NCBI GenBank assembly: GCA_002900995.3
Contig: CM035313.1
Location: 1,798,001 to 1,862,000 of the forward strand
Length of the DNA: 64,000 bases
Source of the DNA: Ganoderma boninense
Lineage: Eukaryota > Basidiomycota > Agaricomycetes > Polyporales > Polyporaceae
Direction: 5' to 3'
Shown: piece by piece, positions 47,164 to 58,509 of the stretch
Position numbering within the stretch: position 1 is the stretch's first letter
Layout of the letters: every line of letters starts with the position of its first letter
The notes under the pieces: model-generated
The model's input: the letters and a program-made list of their open reading frames with translations, nothing else
What the model was told of the DNA's origin: nothing
Databases searched by the model: none
Position numbers and translations under genes: made by a program

Positions 47164-50100
47164 ATGCCCAAACACTCCCTAGCGTCCTCCGCCTCACCAG
47201 CCCGCAATAGCAAGAAGTCAAAGGTATCATCCGGGGGCAGCCAATCTAGACTTGAGTCCTTCTTCGGTACCCCCAAATGTCGCTCGCCCAGCGCAGACTC
47301 TCTCTCGCAAACCACCGGCGCGGTAGCCGCTAGCTCCAAGCCTCCGGCACAGAATCGCGTCCTCGAGAAAGGAAAGAAGGCAGATCGTCCTTCGACGGAC
47401 GAAGAGTTGGCCTGGTCCCTTGCTTCTGCCGACGGCCTCGACCTGGAGACGCTGAGGAAGCTGGAGTCTGACAGGAGCAACGACGTTCATCTATCAGGAG
47501 CTACTAGCAGCAAGAGCACAAACCCTGAGGTTATCGACGTCGACGCGCTGGGCGAGACAGCTTTGCAACACACCGCTGGGCCTTCCTTCCCAGCAACGCC
47601 CGCCGAGTCCGCTCCACCTGGGGTGATTTCGTCCTCACCTAGCAACAAACGTCGTCTGTCGGTCGTGCAGCGAACCATTGGGAATGCGAGTCCCTCCAAG
47701 TATCCGACTTACAGCCCCCTTGACGTTGACCCCCCATCATACAATGTCCTATGTGAGGTTTGGGACGCCAACGCACCGGTCCCATATTCTTTCCTTGCAC
47801 ACACTCTCGCGACGCTCTCCGGAACCCGTTCCAGGATAGCAAAATTGGACACGCTGACAAACGCGTTCCGCTCCGTCTCTAGACATCATCCACCTTCTCT
47901 TCTTCCCGCACTATACTTACTTTCCAATTCACTCTCGCCGCCTTATTCGCCCATAGAGTTGGGCTTGGGCCCATCCATCATCTCCAAGGCTATCCAGCAT
48001 GTATCTGGCCTAAGCTCCGCTGCGCTGAAACGCCTGTACAATGCAACCGGTGATCCAGGTGAGCCTGGGATCGTTGCCAAACCCTCGCCGCTTCTGACTC
48101 AGTCGTCGTGTAGGGGATGTAGCGTTCGAAGCTAAATCGAACGTTAGAACCCTCGTGCCGCACCCTCCCCTTCTCGTCACCGGGGTCTATGCTTCGCTGC
48201 TCAAGATTGCCAACGCCAAGGGGCCAGGCGCCGCTAAGACGAAGCAGGCAGTCGTTGAGAAGCTTCTGGTCTCCGCCCAAGGCGAGGAGACGCGCTTCCT
48301 CGTGCGCACCCTGTGCCAGAACCTCCGCGTAGGAGCCGTAAGGACTTCTCTTGCCGCACTCGGGAGGGCAATGGTCCTCAGCCCCCCTCAGACCCTCTCC
48401 GCACCAATCGCAGACTCGTCGCCGTTCGGCGTCAGTGCAGAGCTGCTCGCGGAGGTCAAGCCGCTGAACGGGCAGAAGAAGAAGGTTGCCGACGAAGCCC
48501 GCGACACGCTGGGCGAGGTATATCTCCGGGCGGAGAGTCTGATAAAGCGGGTGTACGTCCAGCATCCTAACTACGATCACATCGTTGAGGCGCTGCTGGC
48601 CGTCGGCCTTGACGGGCTCGCCGCGCAGCTCCCGTTGACCGTCGGTGAGTCGCGCTGTTGTGGTCTTGTGGGCAGATACGGTCGTCCATGTCTGACTTCT
48701 CATCAGGGGTTCCGTTGCTCCCTACCTTAGGCTCGCCGACACGCTCGCTGGACGAGATTTACGACCGCCTTGGGCTCCTGCCGTTCACGGCAGAGTTCAA
48801 GTACGACGGCCAGCGCGCGCAGATTCATGCCTTCAGGGACGAGAACCACAAGGCGTTTGTTAAAATCTTCTCGAGGCACCTCGAGGACATGACCGAAAAG
48901 GTAGGCGCGTTGGATCCTTAATTTTCCAACCGCCGGAAAATAATCCTCGCATGCTCGGCCCATATGTAGTATCCAGACGTCGTCTCATTAGTAGACACGC
49001 TTTTCCGGACTTCGCCGCAGACTGCGTCTTTCATCATGGACGCAGAGGTTGTGGCAATCGACCCTATGACAGGCGCCTTGAAGACATTTCAGGAGTTATC
49101 TAACCGCGCCCGCAAAGACGTCAAGCTGGATGAAGTGAAGGTGTCTGTCTGCGTATTTGCGTTTGACCTCATGTATCTTGATGGTCAGGTGGGTTGTTGG
49201 CGACTCGGTGATTACCGATGTGTATTTTTCCTCTGACACAGGTTTTGTGGGCGACAATAGATCCTCCTCGAAAGACCGTTCCGCGAGCGCAGGACCTTAC
49301 TCAGGACACGCTTCCCCCCTTACACGCCACAGCAGAGGGACGCCGCACGGTTCGATCATGTGAAGAGCGTTGAGAGCGAAGAAGGTCGGGATGCCGTTGA
49401 GGAGTTTTGGCAAACCGCTGTGAATAGCTCCAGCGAAGGTCTCATGGTGAAGGTTCGTGCCCGCTCTGGCTCTCCATATTCCCGCCGCTGATGGCCGCTC
49501 GTTGCAGCTTCTCGACAACGGCGAGGTTTTGGAAGAACCTAACCAGAAGAAAGACAAACCACGGCGCAAGCCCCTACCTGCCACATACGAACCTGGTGCG
49601 TCTGATATCCGGACTGTTCTGTACAGTTCGGAGCTCGCGCTTCTCGAACTTTGACGCGTTATTCATTCATTGTCAGACAAACGGACATCGGCGTGGCTGA
49701 AGCTCAAGAAAGATTATGTTATAGGCCTTGGGGACAGCCTCGACCTGGTTCCGATTGGTGCGTGGCATGGCAACGGACGGAAAGCCCAATGGTGGAGTCC
49801 GGTCCTGCTTGCTGTATGGGATCCGGACGCGGAGAAGCTGGTTGCGGTGTGCAAATGCATGTCAGGTAAGTTTCAACGACCGCCGGCTGATTCCGTAGGC
49901 TAGCGTCGGCATGGGGCGATTGACAGGGCGTACCAGGTTTTTCCGATTCGTTTTACAAGGTACGAGAAGACACAGACGCAAAGGGCGCGTGACGGGTGCC
50001 CCCGTTGCCATCCTCTGGCGCGGCCGCTGACCGCCAAACTGCAGAGCCTGCACGAGCGATACCCAGAAAACTCTGACACTTGCTCGCCGCAAGCGATGTG

Positions 50101-50564
50101 GCAGCCAGAATGCGATACAGGAGGTGAATTCGGGCCACCTTGTCTCCGAGCGCTCTGTGCTCATGTCGGCGGCCACGGTGCGCTAGGCCTCAAGCCAGAA
50201 GTGTACTTCAAGCCGCAGGAGGTGTGGGAAATACGGGGAGCCGAGTAAGCTAATCTGGGTGTTCTAGACCGTGGGTTTTCACTAATTAGCCCACAGTATC
50301 ACGATCAGCCCTGTTTCCGTGGCAGCTTTGGGGCTCGTGTCTCCGACGAGAGGGCTGAGTCTTCGATTTCCGCGCTTCATGTCGGTCCGTGGAGACAAGG
50401 GCGTTGAGCAAGCCAGCACGCCGGACTTCCTGGCGGGGATGTACCGGACGCAACAAGCCGCTGGCAAGGACCAGACAGGTGCGGACGAGGGGGAACTTGT
50501 CGACGTCGCGTTTGGGGACGGATACGAGGACGAAGAAGGTAGAGATTCAGAGGGGGATTCGTAG
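47164..50564 (+). CDS. CDC9: ATP-dependent DNA ligase I
   Basis: DNA ligase I seals Okazaki-fragment nicks and completes excision repair in the nucleus. Eleven exons (47164-48058, 48114-48644, 48707-48900, 48970-49188, 49261-49452, 49508-49595, 49677-49865, 49937-49959, 50045-50123, 50187-50244, 50297-50564) total 911 residues. Near the N-terminus QSRLESFF (about residues 27-34) is a PCNA-binding PIP box. The catalytic lysine sits in AEFKYDGQR (about residue 507). Downstream conserved pieces are MDAEVVAID, VFAFDLMYLDGQ, SSEGLMVK, AWLKLKKDYV and the last motif LRFPRFMSVRGDKG. The acidic tail ends GYEDEEGRDSEGDS. All introns show GT-AG ends. The first ATG after an open frame is at 47164. The name CDC9 follows the yeast orthologue. 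Confidence 0.96.
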
Positions 50565-51233
50565 ATTGGCGGTAGCCATTGTGGCGTAGTTTTCATTTCG
50601 CCAAGCGCGTTCCGCGGACATGGCGGCAGGTCACGACGTCGGTGGCGTAACATAACAGACGAGCGTTCGTACTTTCCTTTTCGGGACCTGCACGCTGAAC
50701 GGTCCAGGCGGGCCGGTTGATAGGCAGTGGTGGGGGCTATCTTACAGTGCCTTGCATAATTGCGTGAACGCGCCGAAAAATCCCCAGCAGGCGCTTATAC
50801 CTCGCCTACCAAATGCGGATGGATCACGGTCACATGCAACGCCAACGCCGCCTGTGCGCCTCTCCTGGTCGTAACTTCAGCCTGACTGTTCCCCTTGTCC
50901 CCCACGCTTGTCTACTTCCTGGAGAGCTCAGTGGTTCTCAACGGGCCTCCTAGTGTACCATTTGGGCCCTCAGCTGCTTCGGGAGGCACCCATGCCATCC
51001 AAGAGACATGTCACATCAAGGTCACCAACTCGCTTCTGAAGCTTCCCAGGCGTCCTGATTTGGTAGGCGAGCATATAGGCGCCTGCAGGAATTTTTCGGC
51101 GCGTTCACGCAATTATGCAAGGCACTGTATCTAATACAAGCGGGCTGCGTCGCCAGAGCCGTGCTCTCTCAGTCTAAGTTGGCTCTTGCTTCCTGCCGCT
51201 ACCGACCTCCGTGGACCACCCTAATATCTCATC
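50565..51233. other. Spacer between ligase and CREG-like genes
   Basis: About 670 bases holding the ligase 3' end and the promoter of the next gene. No gene or repeat is visible. Confidence 0.5.
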
Positions 51234-52216
51234 ATGAGGCTGTCTCTGCTGTCAGGCTCGTTCTTCCTCCTCAGCGCACTGACTGGCGTGCACGCGATAG
51301 AGTCGGTGGAGGAAGCAGGTTAGCGCACTTCGCAATGCCCGATCGGATTTCCACTAATCGCGCATTTCCTCGCTTTGTTCACGCCGCTGTCAGCTTCATT
51401 CGCCCGGCAACTGGTTGGCGGTGCCGCCATAGCCAACATGGCTACAACATATCCAACGGATCATGCGACTCTCGCAGGTACGACCCTCACACCGCTTTGA
51501 TCGCTAGGTTCGGGCTACGACTGTCCTGCCCCTGTAGGAGAACCGTTCTCCCTGCAAGAATATTACGCCAGGCACGTCTCCCTGCCTTATAGCTTTTCGC
51601 TTTCCGCTGACCTGTCTCCCATCGTCTCAGCTGCCACGCGAACGGATCGCTCACTCTCCTTTTCCTGCCTATCTCTCGCCACAGCCAGAATATTCTGCTC
51701 TCGCCCACCCACGCCGCGTCGATCTCCATCTGGAGCGATCCCCCTGCTGCGAGCCGGAAGAGGGTGGCCCTGATAGGGAATGTGACCCTCTTCACCGTCC
51801 TGGAAGACACTCCAGAGCTGTCCGCCATCCAGGCCTGTTACATAGCCCAGCATCCCGACGCTCGTTGGTGGCTTCCTGGTCCGAGGGAACCTCACATCGT
51901 CAGTTACCCCTTCACACCGGTCGTCCGAGTGTCAGCTGACCTAGATGCCTGCACCACTGACCGCGGATTAATCCACGCAGGCATATTGGGCACGTTTTGA
52001 TCCCCATGTACGTCATGTCACACCCCCCTCTAGCACTAACCAAGGCTTTCTTACCCACGATCTTTCCAGTCGGTCTATTACGTAGGCGGCTTCGGGAGTG
52101 AACACTTCATCGGATACATTCCTCTCGATCTGTACCAGACCGCGAACTCCACTGCCGAGACCGCAGCGGAGCTTGGAGTCGCTGGGAGGGTCCTCGTTAC
52201 TCAGGCCCGCGACTGA
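51234..52216 (+). CDS. Secreted CREG-like protein (split-barrel flavin-binding fold)
   Basis: CREG-type proteins are secreted glycoproteins with a pyridoxamine-5'-phosphate-oxidase-like split barrel that often lacks enzymatic activity. Six exons (51234-51318, 51394-51477, 51538-51571, 51631-51898, 51981-52007, 52070-52216) give 214 residues. A signal peptide is clear: MRLSLLSGSFFLLSALTGVH then AIESVEEA. Family pieces follow: ARQLVGGAAIANMATTYP, GEPFSLQEYYASC, ANGSLTLLFLPISRHSQNIL, RVALIGNVTLFTV, CYIAQHPDARWWLPGPREPH and SVYYVGGFGSEHFIGYIPLD. Asn-x-Thr/Ser sites (NGS, NVT, NST) fit a secreted glycoprotein. Intron 51572-51630 appears to start with GC (AG|GCACGT), needed for frame and for EYYASC. 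The role of the protein in fungi is unknown to me. Confidence 0.88.
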
Positions 52217-53112
52217 ACGGATCGCAGCAAGTGCAAAGGGCGATGTTTTAGAGTCCGAGACGATCGAGCTCATTCCAGCTAACACCAATTCGTACCGGCT
52301 CGGAAGGGAATCCGGACGGACGGACAGGTCTAGGACAGGCATGGACATCATCACGGTTGCATTTCGCAGGGTCGAACTGTTGACACTCGAGTTGGTGATC
52401 ATTACCCTTCATTACCCCTTGCATGTCATCATACATACTTTCCCGTACTTACCCCACCTGTATCACGTTGTTACGAACCGCTACGAACTTTCTGACGTTT
52501 CGGACCGAATACCCCCCGAGAATTGATAGAAGGTACGTCGCGCACATCCAGAACATACGGCACGCAGATCCTGAAGATATTCAGGAACAGAAGCTGCCGA
52601 AGTCCGTTTAGACCGGCGTGCTGCCAGGGGCACGAACCCATCATATCCGTCGAAGCCTCCCAAACAAGACTGAGCAGGCGCGATGTTACGGAGCTTATGG
52701 TGATGCCTGCGCACATGTTCACGGGCGTCCTTGCACCTCCGCGGGTGCGATCGCGAACTGCCGGCTGTGACTGTATCGGGCAGTTCGCATGACAGGGCAA
52801 TATATCATGTATGCATGGCCATGTCAACCCATATATCTGCTAGCCCGCGGGAGTAAGTACAGTTTGCACAGGCCCCGGGGCTGCTCTAAATATCCGCGCA
52901 ATGCGCATGCGTGCTAACAGCTAAGTGCCATTGTTTAACCCCTATATACTATCGTAATCGTAACACACTCAAACGCGTCTGGCGATGCATCCCAGAACTT
53001 CTTGCTATCTTGTTAAACTTATTTGATTTCTGTCAGGACGAGGCATGGAGCAGGGTCAGCCTGGGGTCAACCGTGTGTGCGGCGGTCGCACGCGGACAAG
53101 GCTGCGACCCTA
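52217..53112. other. Convergent 3' spacer, about 0.9 kb
   Basis: The 3' ends of the CREG-like gene (plus) and the 516-aa gene (minus) face each other here. Short frames only; nothing recognised. Confidence 0.5.
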
Positions 53113-55063
53113 CTACCACATCGAAACGATCGCGAGGAGCGCGTCCCGCTTCGTCCGAATGAACTCCTTGTTCTGCGCATTCGTCGGCGCCGACCGCCGC
53201 CCCGTACTCGTCTCGAACACGCCCTCCACTGCGCGCGCAAGCGACCCGTCCCGGACGACACCCTCCCATCCGGCGTCCCTATCATTCCTCCCCAGTTCCT
53301 GCTGCACCCATCCGTAGCTGGTCACGAGCTCGCACTTGAGGCAGATCGTGGGCAGCGCGGATGCGCGGTCGCCCTTGCCTGGTCGTGCAAGCAGATCCAG
53401 AAGTTCCGTTGTGGAGATGCTAGGGTACGTGAATCCAACGGCACTGGCCCCGTCCTGTGTCGGCGCAGATGGCGGAGCGGACGTGTACGTGGACGGTGCT
53501 GCTGTTTCCTCTGCCCCCACGTCTGCGGTCGAGTCAGCGTGCGTGCGCCGGCGCGCTTGGGCGCGGGCACGGGCCTGCGGTTTGGGTCTTGTGCCGCTGA
53601 CGGCTTGGTTACCCCCCAGTGCTTGTCGGCATAGCATAACCTTGAATTGCGCGATTGTGCGTGTGAGGGGGAGGGCGGCAAAGAGATATGAAAGCGCGTC
53701 GAGAGAAAGCGACGAGACACGGGTGGAGACGGTGTTCAAGAACATCGAGAAATCCATGAAGACCGTTGACGTCAAATTAATGAGCTGGAGAGTGGAAGAA
53801 AGACATGCGCAACGTAAGTACATGGTTACGGACGCGCCGACCGCCGGAACTGCCGTGGTCGAATGCGATCGCTCAGGGTGGAGGCGGCGAAGACATGCAC
53901 TCACCAAGGCCAGCAGACGTACGCCGAGCGACCGCTGCAACTCGCGTTCCTGCTCCAGCGCATGAAACGCAACGTCTAACGGCATCCGGACATCCCAGCG
54001 CGGCGCCGTGTCCGGGCGCGATGGCGGAATCTGTCGTAGAAGGAGAGGCGAGTAGCGGACTAGGCACAGTCGGGGCGTCAGCCAGGACGCGTCAACCGCA
54101 TGGACAGAGCGACCGCACTCACCCTGACCGTTGCGCTCCACGGTGGCTTCGTTGTTCTCGAAGAGCGTCAATATCCAGCCCAGCACGCTCCAGGCGTGGT
54201 CGCTGACGGGCGCAGGCGCCGCGGTGTCCTCACCTTCCCAGCCATCGTCGGCATCGTCCTGCACTTGGGCTCTTTTCGACCGGCGGCCTTTGGGCTTCCG
54301 GGGGCTCGCCGTAACGTCACCATTGCCGCGCGGGATGAAGCCTTCCCTAATAATGTCCCAGCAGCTCCGGGCGTTGCGGATACGCAGGGCTTCTCGTGCG
54401 ATGTGCGAGTCTTCTGAGCCGGCGGGGTCATTAAGATTTGCATTTGGACTGTCAGGGTAGCTCGGGAGAGCGCACGCCAGGGATTCGGGGGTATTCGTCC
54501 AAGCGAATTTCATGAGGAGATCCTGGGCGGCAGCTGCTGCCTTGGGGGACGGCGCGAGGGAAGACTTGTGTCGTCGAGATAATAGCTTGCTTGGACTGCC
54601 AGGTTCAAGCCTCATGGCTTCTTCTTCTATTTGATCTTCGAGGGACGGTGGGGGATACAAGATGATGTAGAGAAGTTGACGAATATGAGCACTGGAATCC
54701 AGTGGATGTATGCGTGTCAACAGGATATATGCATTGGTTTTGGGGTATGACACTTCTACATTCGCTCGACATGTCCTCGAAGGGATGCGATCCTGGCCAC
54801 CGCAGCCAAATTCACATGTATGGTCGCAGCCAACTATCCCAACAAGGACGCGGCATACAGCGTATCTCGCACAACGGTTGAGAAGGCGTGCATGGAAAGA
54901 CGACTCACTCGTACGGTTTGTTCTTGCGGGAACGGATCTGATCGAGAGCATCTATGGCAGCCTCGTATTGGCCTTCGTCGAAGCAATTATCTGGAAGGCT
55001 TTTCTGGTGGACGGTGAGGTCCCTCTCCGGCGGTGCGTCCGTGTTATTGCTCGTTGTCGACAT
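53113..55063 (-). CDS. Unassigned 516-aa protein
   Basis: Exons 55063-54909, 54691-54123, 54059-53905 and 53784-53113 give 516 residues. The N-terminus has a short helical region (EGQYEAAIDALDQIRSRKN, then AHIRQLLYIILYPPPSLEDQ). A Lys/Arg-rich linker follows (PRKPKGRRSKRAQVQ). The middle has LGWILTLFENNEA and later DALSYLFAALPLTRTIAQFK, both hydrophobic enough to be buried helices rather than membrane spans. The C-terminal part ends NKEFIRTKRDALLAIVSMW. Introns 2 (63 bases) and 3 (120 bases) are multiples of three and contain no in-frame stop, so retention would not break the frame. A possible earlier ATG lies in frame at 55207. I do not recognise a family. The next upstream gene on the same strand is the Clr2-type protein. 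Confidence 0.72.
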
Positions 55064-55543
55064 GGGCTCCGTACGAGCTGGACCTGGGGGCCGGTCTGCC
55101 AGGCTAGTGTCGTCAAAGAAGGAGCAAACAAGTGCGAGTGGATTATCGGATAGGGACGAGGGAGAACGGAAAGGGGGTGGCACGCGCCAGTCCGAGTCGC
55201 GCAGCATCGTCACGGCTGACGCGTCAGGTCACACCGTGTTTACGCGTCGCGACGCGTCGGATTCACACACTCGGAACGAAAAATGTTCGTACACAACCGC
55301 ACAAAGAAACAGGTTGCTCATATACAGGCCACGACGACCATCGTATACTACATCGAGACTACGATTAGATCCGCGAATCGACCGAGTATGGTTCAGAGCT
55401 AGTGAATACACATAAAGATACAAGCGTGAAAACGTAAGGGAACCAAAAAGCATGACGGTACGTGCAACAAGCAGAGGCATAGCAAGATAACGTGGAGCAG
55501 AATTATGTGGTGAGAGTCACTCATCGGATGCTTCGGAGTGGGA
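55064..55543. other. Spacer between two minus-strand genes
   Basis: About 480 bases. It contains the 3' end of the Clr2-type gene and the promoter of the 516-aa gene. No other feature is seen. Confidence 0.5.
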
Positions 55544-56330
55544 CTACCACTTTCTGTAGTCCTTGTAAACGACGATCGGTGCATCTTGTGTGCGGGTCCT
55601 TCCCCCGCTTCCCCTCGATCGGCGACCGCTATGGTGATCACGCTTGTGGTATGCCCCGAAACCCTGAGAAATCTCCGCTTGGGACCGCGAGCCGTCGCAG
55701 TAGCGGCAGACGCAAGCCCGTTTCCCGCTCGCTTTCGTAGGCTGACCATCGAGTAGCCACTTGAGATGATTACAAAACTCCGCAGGCGACCGGAATTTGT
55801 TGACGAATCGGGATCCTAGGCCACCAAAAGAAGGGTGTTACGTGGCGTTCGTGAAATTAGACATGTATGCGGAGTGACTCACCATGGAGGTAAGTATCTT
55901 GGCGGGGGTCGGCGGCATTCCCTTTCTTGTGTACCCAAAGGGTGTAATGTTTGGGAAGACTCACGAGCATAATCTCGTCAGGAGGGTATGGAACTGAAAA
56001 TCGCGGACAGCGAGAGGAAGATGAGAGGTGGACCTCAAGGGAAAAGAAGAATAGGGACGCACGACGGACACCCTCCTTCTTGAGGTCTTCCTTCACCACA
56101 TAGTCATACAAATACCTCCCCAGCTTTGTCCTCCACAGTCGGTCCAGCTTATCCTCAGCCACTTCGTAAAAGTCCACATCACCCTTCCCGTCGTCGTTGG
56201 GAACTGGTTGAAGAGGCCGAAGTTCTGGTGCAGCGTCGGTGGCGTTGTCTCTTAAAGCGATGTACATTGTCTTCTGGTCAAGGCCGGCTTCGTAGAGGGG
56301 CGTACTGATGACAGTTATGACCCTGTCCAT
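55544..56330 (-). CDS. Clr2 N-terminal-type silencing domain protein, short
   Basis: In fission yeast Clr2 is a subunit of the SHREC heterochromatin silencing complex. Three exons (56330-56072, 55993-55883, 55815-55544) give 213 residues. The pieces KLGRYLYDYVVKEDLKKEG, VSLPKHYTLWVHKKG, DPRQDTYLHGSRFVNKFRSP and EFCNHLKWLLDG, with the cysteine pair CVCRYC, follow the order I know for fungal Clr2 N-domains (helical region, 'HKKG', 'DTYLYG', 'FRS..EF..HL.WL', 'C.C.YC'). After this the protein ends within 50 residues in a basic tail, so the large C-terminal Clr2 domain is absent. It could be a separate short family, a truncated copy, or a subunit acting with another protein. The ATG at 56330 starts MDRVITVISTPLYEAG; a longer start at 56420 is in frame. 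Confidence 0.68.
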
Positions 56331-58509
56331 GGTAGAAGGTGGACGGACCAAGTCAGTTACGCAAGGCTCGTGGTAGTTTGGGTAAGAGTTTGGTGAGAAA
56401 GGATGAGATGCGATGAGCATGGCCCGAGCACAGGTTTATTGTCGGCCATATCTGGGTGTAAACCGTTACATAATCAAAGCAGTGCGCAGCCGCGATTCAA
56501 CCCGAGCCCTGCACACAAGTATTCAAGCAGGATGCCATGTCAGAGTTTCGGGAACTTAGCAGGTATGCTTTATAGCTAAATCATATGGTTGGATAAAATG
56601 CAAGAGAATTGAGTAAAGCAGCGCTGGGACTTGGTCAATTGCAAGCTACCAGTGACTAGTACAAAGCTAACTACAAAGCCATTGTGGCAGGCATATACAG
56701 CATGCTTGTCTCACCGTTACCGTAAGCAAGACTGCAGAAGATATCAAATTAAACTTGGCCTACATATGATATCGCAGGCAGGAGGAAGACCAGTCAGTAA
56801 CATTTAGACGAAGGCGCATATATACCTTCACAGTTCGGAAGCAAATCTACATCGTTCGACTTAAATTGGGACTGTACAAAATGCGCTGTGCACAGTTAAC
56901 GTTGATCACGCCCTAACATTCTTGAACCTGGCCCATGCACACGATATCTAGTCGTGAGGCTGGCTCGCGTGCACCTGGGAACTTTGAATTCTAATGTCAT
57001 TCTCCAGAGCATGTTCCAGACACCAGAAGAAACCTCAGCCTACATCAGCCTCGCCAAAATTCCACGCTATTCTGCTCACAAAGTACTTAAATGAATAAAC
57101 AGAGGGGTCGCTCTGTGGTACATCCGCGGCGTAATTTGATTCAAGGGGAACTGTCCCGCACGGCCGCATCCCTTGCGTGGCACATTTCGGGCAAATTGAT
57201 CGACAACGATGGCTTCCATCACATGCATGGTGTTAGGAAGCCAGTGGTTGATGGCTAGATCTTGGGGGACGACAATGTCATTTTTGTTAAATGTGATACA
57301 AGCATGGCAGCGCAAAAACAGCGCCTTGAGATCTTCACCGTATCCGCCATACTTGGCACTCGCTTTTGATGCGCTGTGCCGTCTTTTGTTCGCATGTTGG
57401 ATCCTTCAGTCAACAGGAAACGAGAATATCAGACACAGGTACGTGTAAGATGATCACTCGGACACCCAGTGAAATCCGCAACATATTAATGCCCACAGGA
57501 TAGCCTCAGATGGACTCCTGTTCACCGCAGCCGTAATTTGGCTAGTGTCCACCGAAATGTGGCCGACATCATGCCCATAAGAGGGTTCAAACAATCGGGA
57601 ACGACGCACCGAAAATTGATGCTTCTCCAGAAATACACCACCGGGTTGCGCCGACAGTTTTGTGATGCCTGCAGACCAGAATAAGTAGCGGGACGAAAGA
57701 AATCTTCATGTCTTTGGCGGCTGTGTATGGGACAAGTTTCAAGGATACAAATTGATAATACGCGAATCACCATCACGGTGCTCATGCTGCGCCAAACCGT
57801 CCGGTCTGCCGAGTGCAAGTATGTCGAGAACGACGGAACGGTGACTGGGCCCCGCGTCGAACCTCCGTCAAGTCAACGGGCGAGGTGTATCGGAGGACCA
57901 CCGATATGGCTCAAATGAAGAGAGAAAGTTAGTGCGATGACAAAAGACGCTGCGTTCTTTGAATTCTCGGGCCTCAGTACTCAGTGCTCAGATCCCCATA
58001 CTTAAGGCATCAAAAAATGCTCAGCCCGTCGGCTCGTTAAAATTGATTCATTGATCAGGTACGCACCTGAGTGGGAGTCTTCAAATTCATGCTGACGCCG
58101 TGATCGGTCGCAACTGAAAGATGAGCCGATTCTGTTCACTTTCTGTTCGCGTCATTAGATGAGGCTCGAGGGTAGATGTTGTAGCAAATTTGACGTGGAT
58201 CGGGGACCGAAGCAGGGGTGGTCGACGACGTTGAAGATGAACGTTGTGCGCCTCGGGGAAGCCGGGGAGGAGGCGATTTGGCTTGCCGGGGCGGTCCGTG
58301 GGAACTCGGCTAGCAGGGCGTCTGGGGCAACTGAGGCATGCGCCTGTTCTGTCTCGACTTTCACTGCCGTCCCGGTTCTTGGTCTGTGTCACGGTACCGA
58401 CCTGATCTTCCTGGGTCTTCTTCTCAGGCAACGTTCCCCGATATCGGAGACTACGTGGAGAGCCAAACATTCCTTCCCCGCAGTGCAGAGTTTTTACACA
58501 GCTTTGTCG
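56331..58509. other. Intergenic region with one coding-like fragment
   Basis: About 2.2 kb with promoters for the Clr2-type gene (left) and BolA gene (right). A coding-like stretch at 57076-57405 on minus is listed separately. Another plus frame near 57.52-57.69 kb (reading RSRNLASVHRNVADIMPIRG) also looks protein-like. No complete gene is recognised. Confidence 0.5.
57076..57405 (-). pseudogene. Coding-like fragment, family unknown
   Basis: A 110-codon minus-strand frame without an ATG near its start reads KYGGYGEDLKALFLRCHACI, DIVVPQDLAINHWLPNTMHV and MEAIVVDQFARNVPRKG, ending in a stop at 57076. The residue order looks like real protein (a possible CxxC pair, alternating charged and hydrophobic residues), unlike neighbouring frames. 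It may be an exon of a gene whose other parts I could not find, or a remnant of a mobile element or duplicated gene. I cannot name the family. Confidence 0.4.

Noticed and set aside
51478..51507. 30-base intron in the CREG-like gene
   Set aside because: Using the acceptor at 51537 instead gives a normal 60-base intron and the expected ATLAGEPFSLQEYYA junction.
55208..55213. Start of the 516-aa protein at a GTG upstream
   Set aside because: A GTG start is unlikely for a nuclear fungal gene; ATGs at 55207 and 55063 are available, and 55063 (MSTTSNN) was used.
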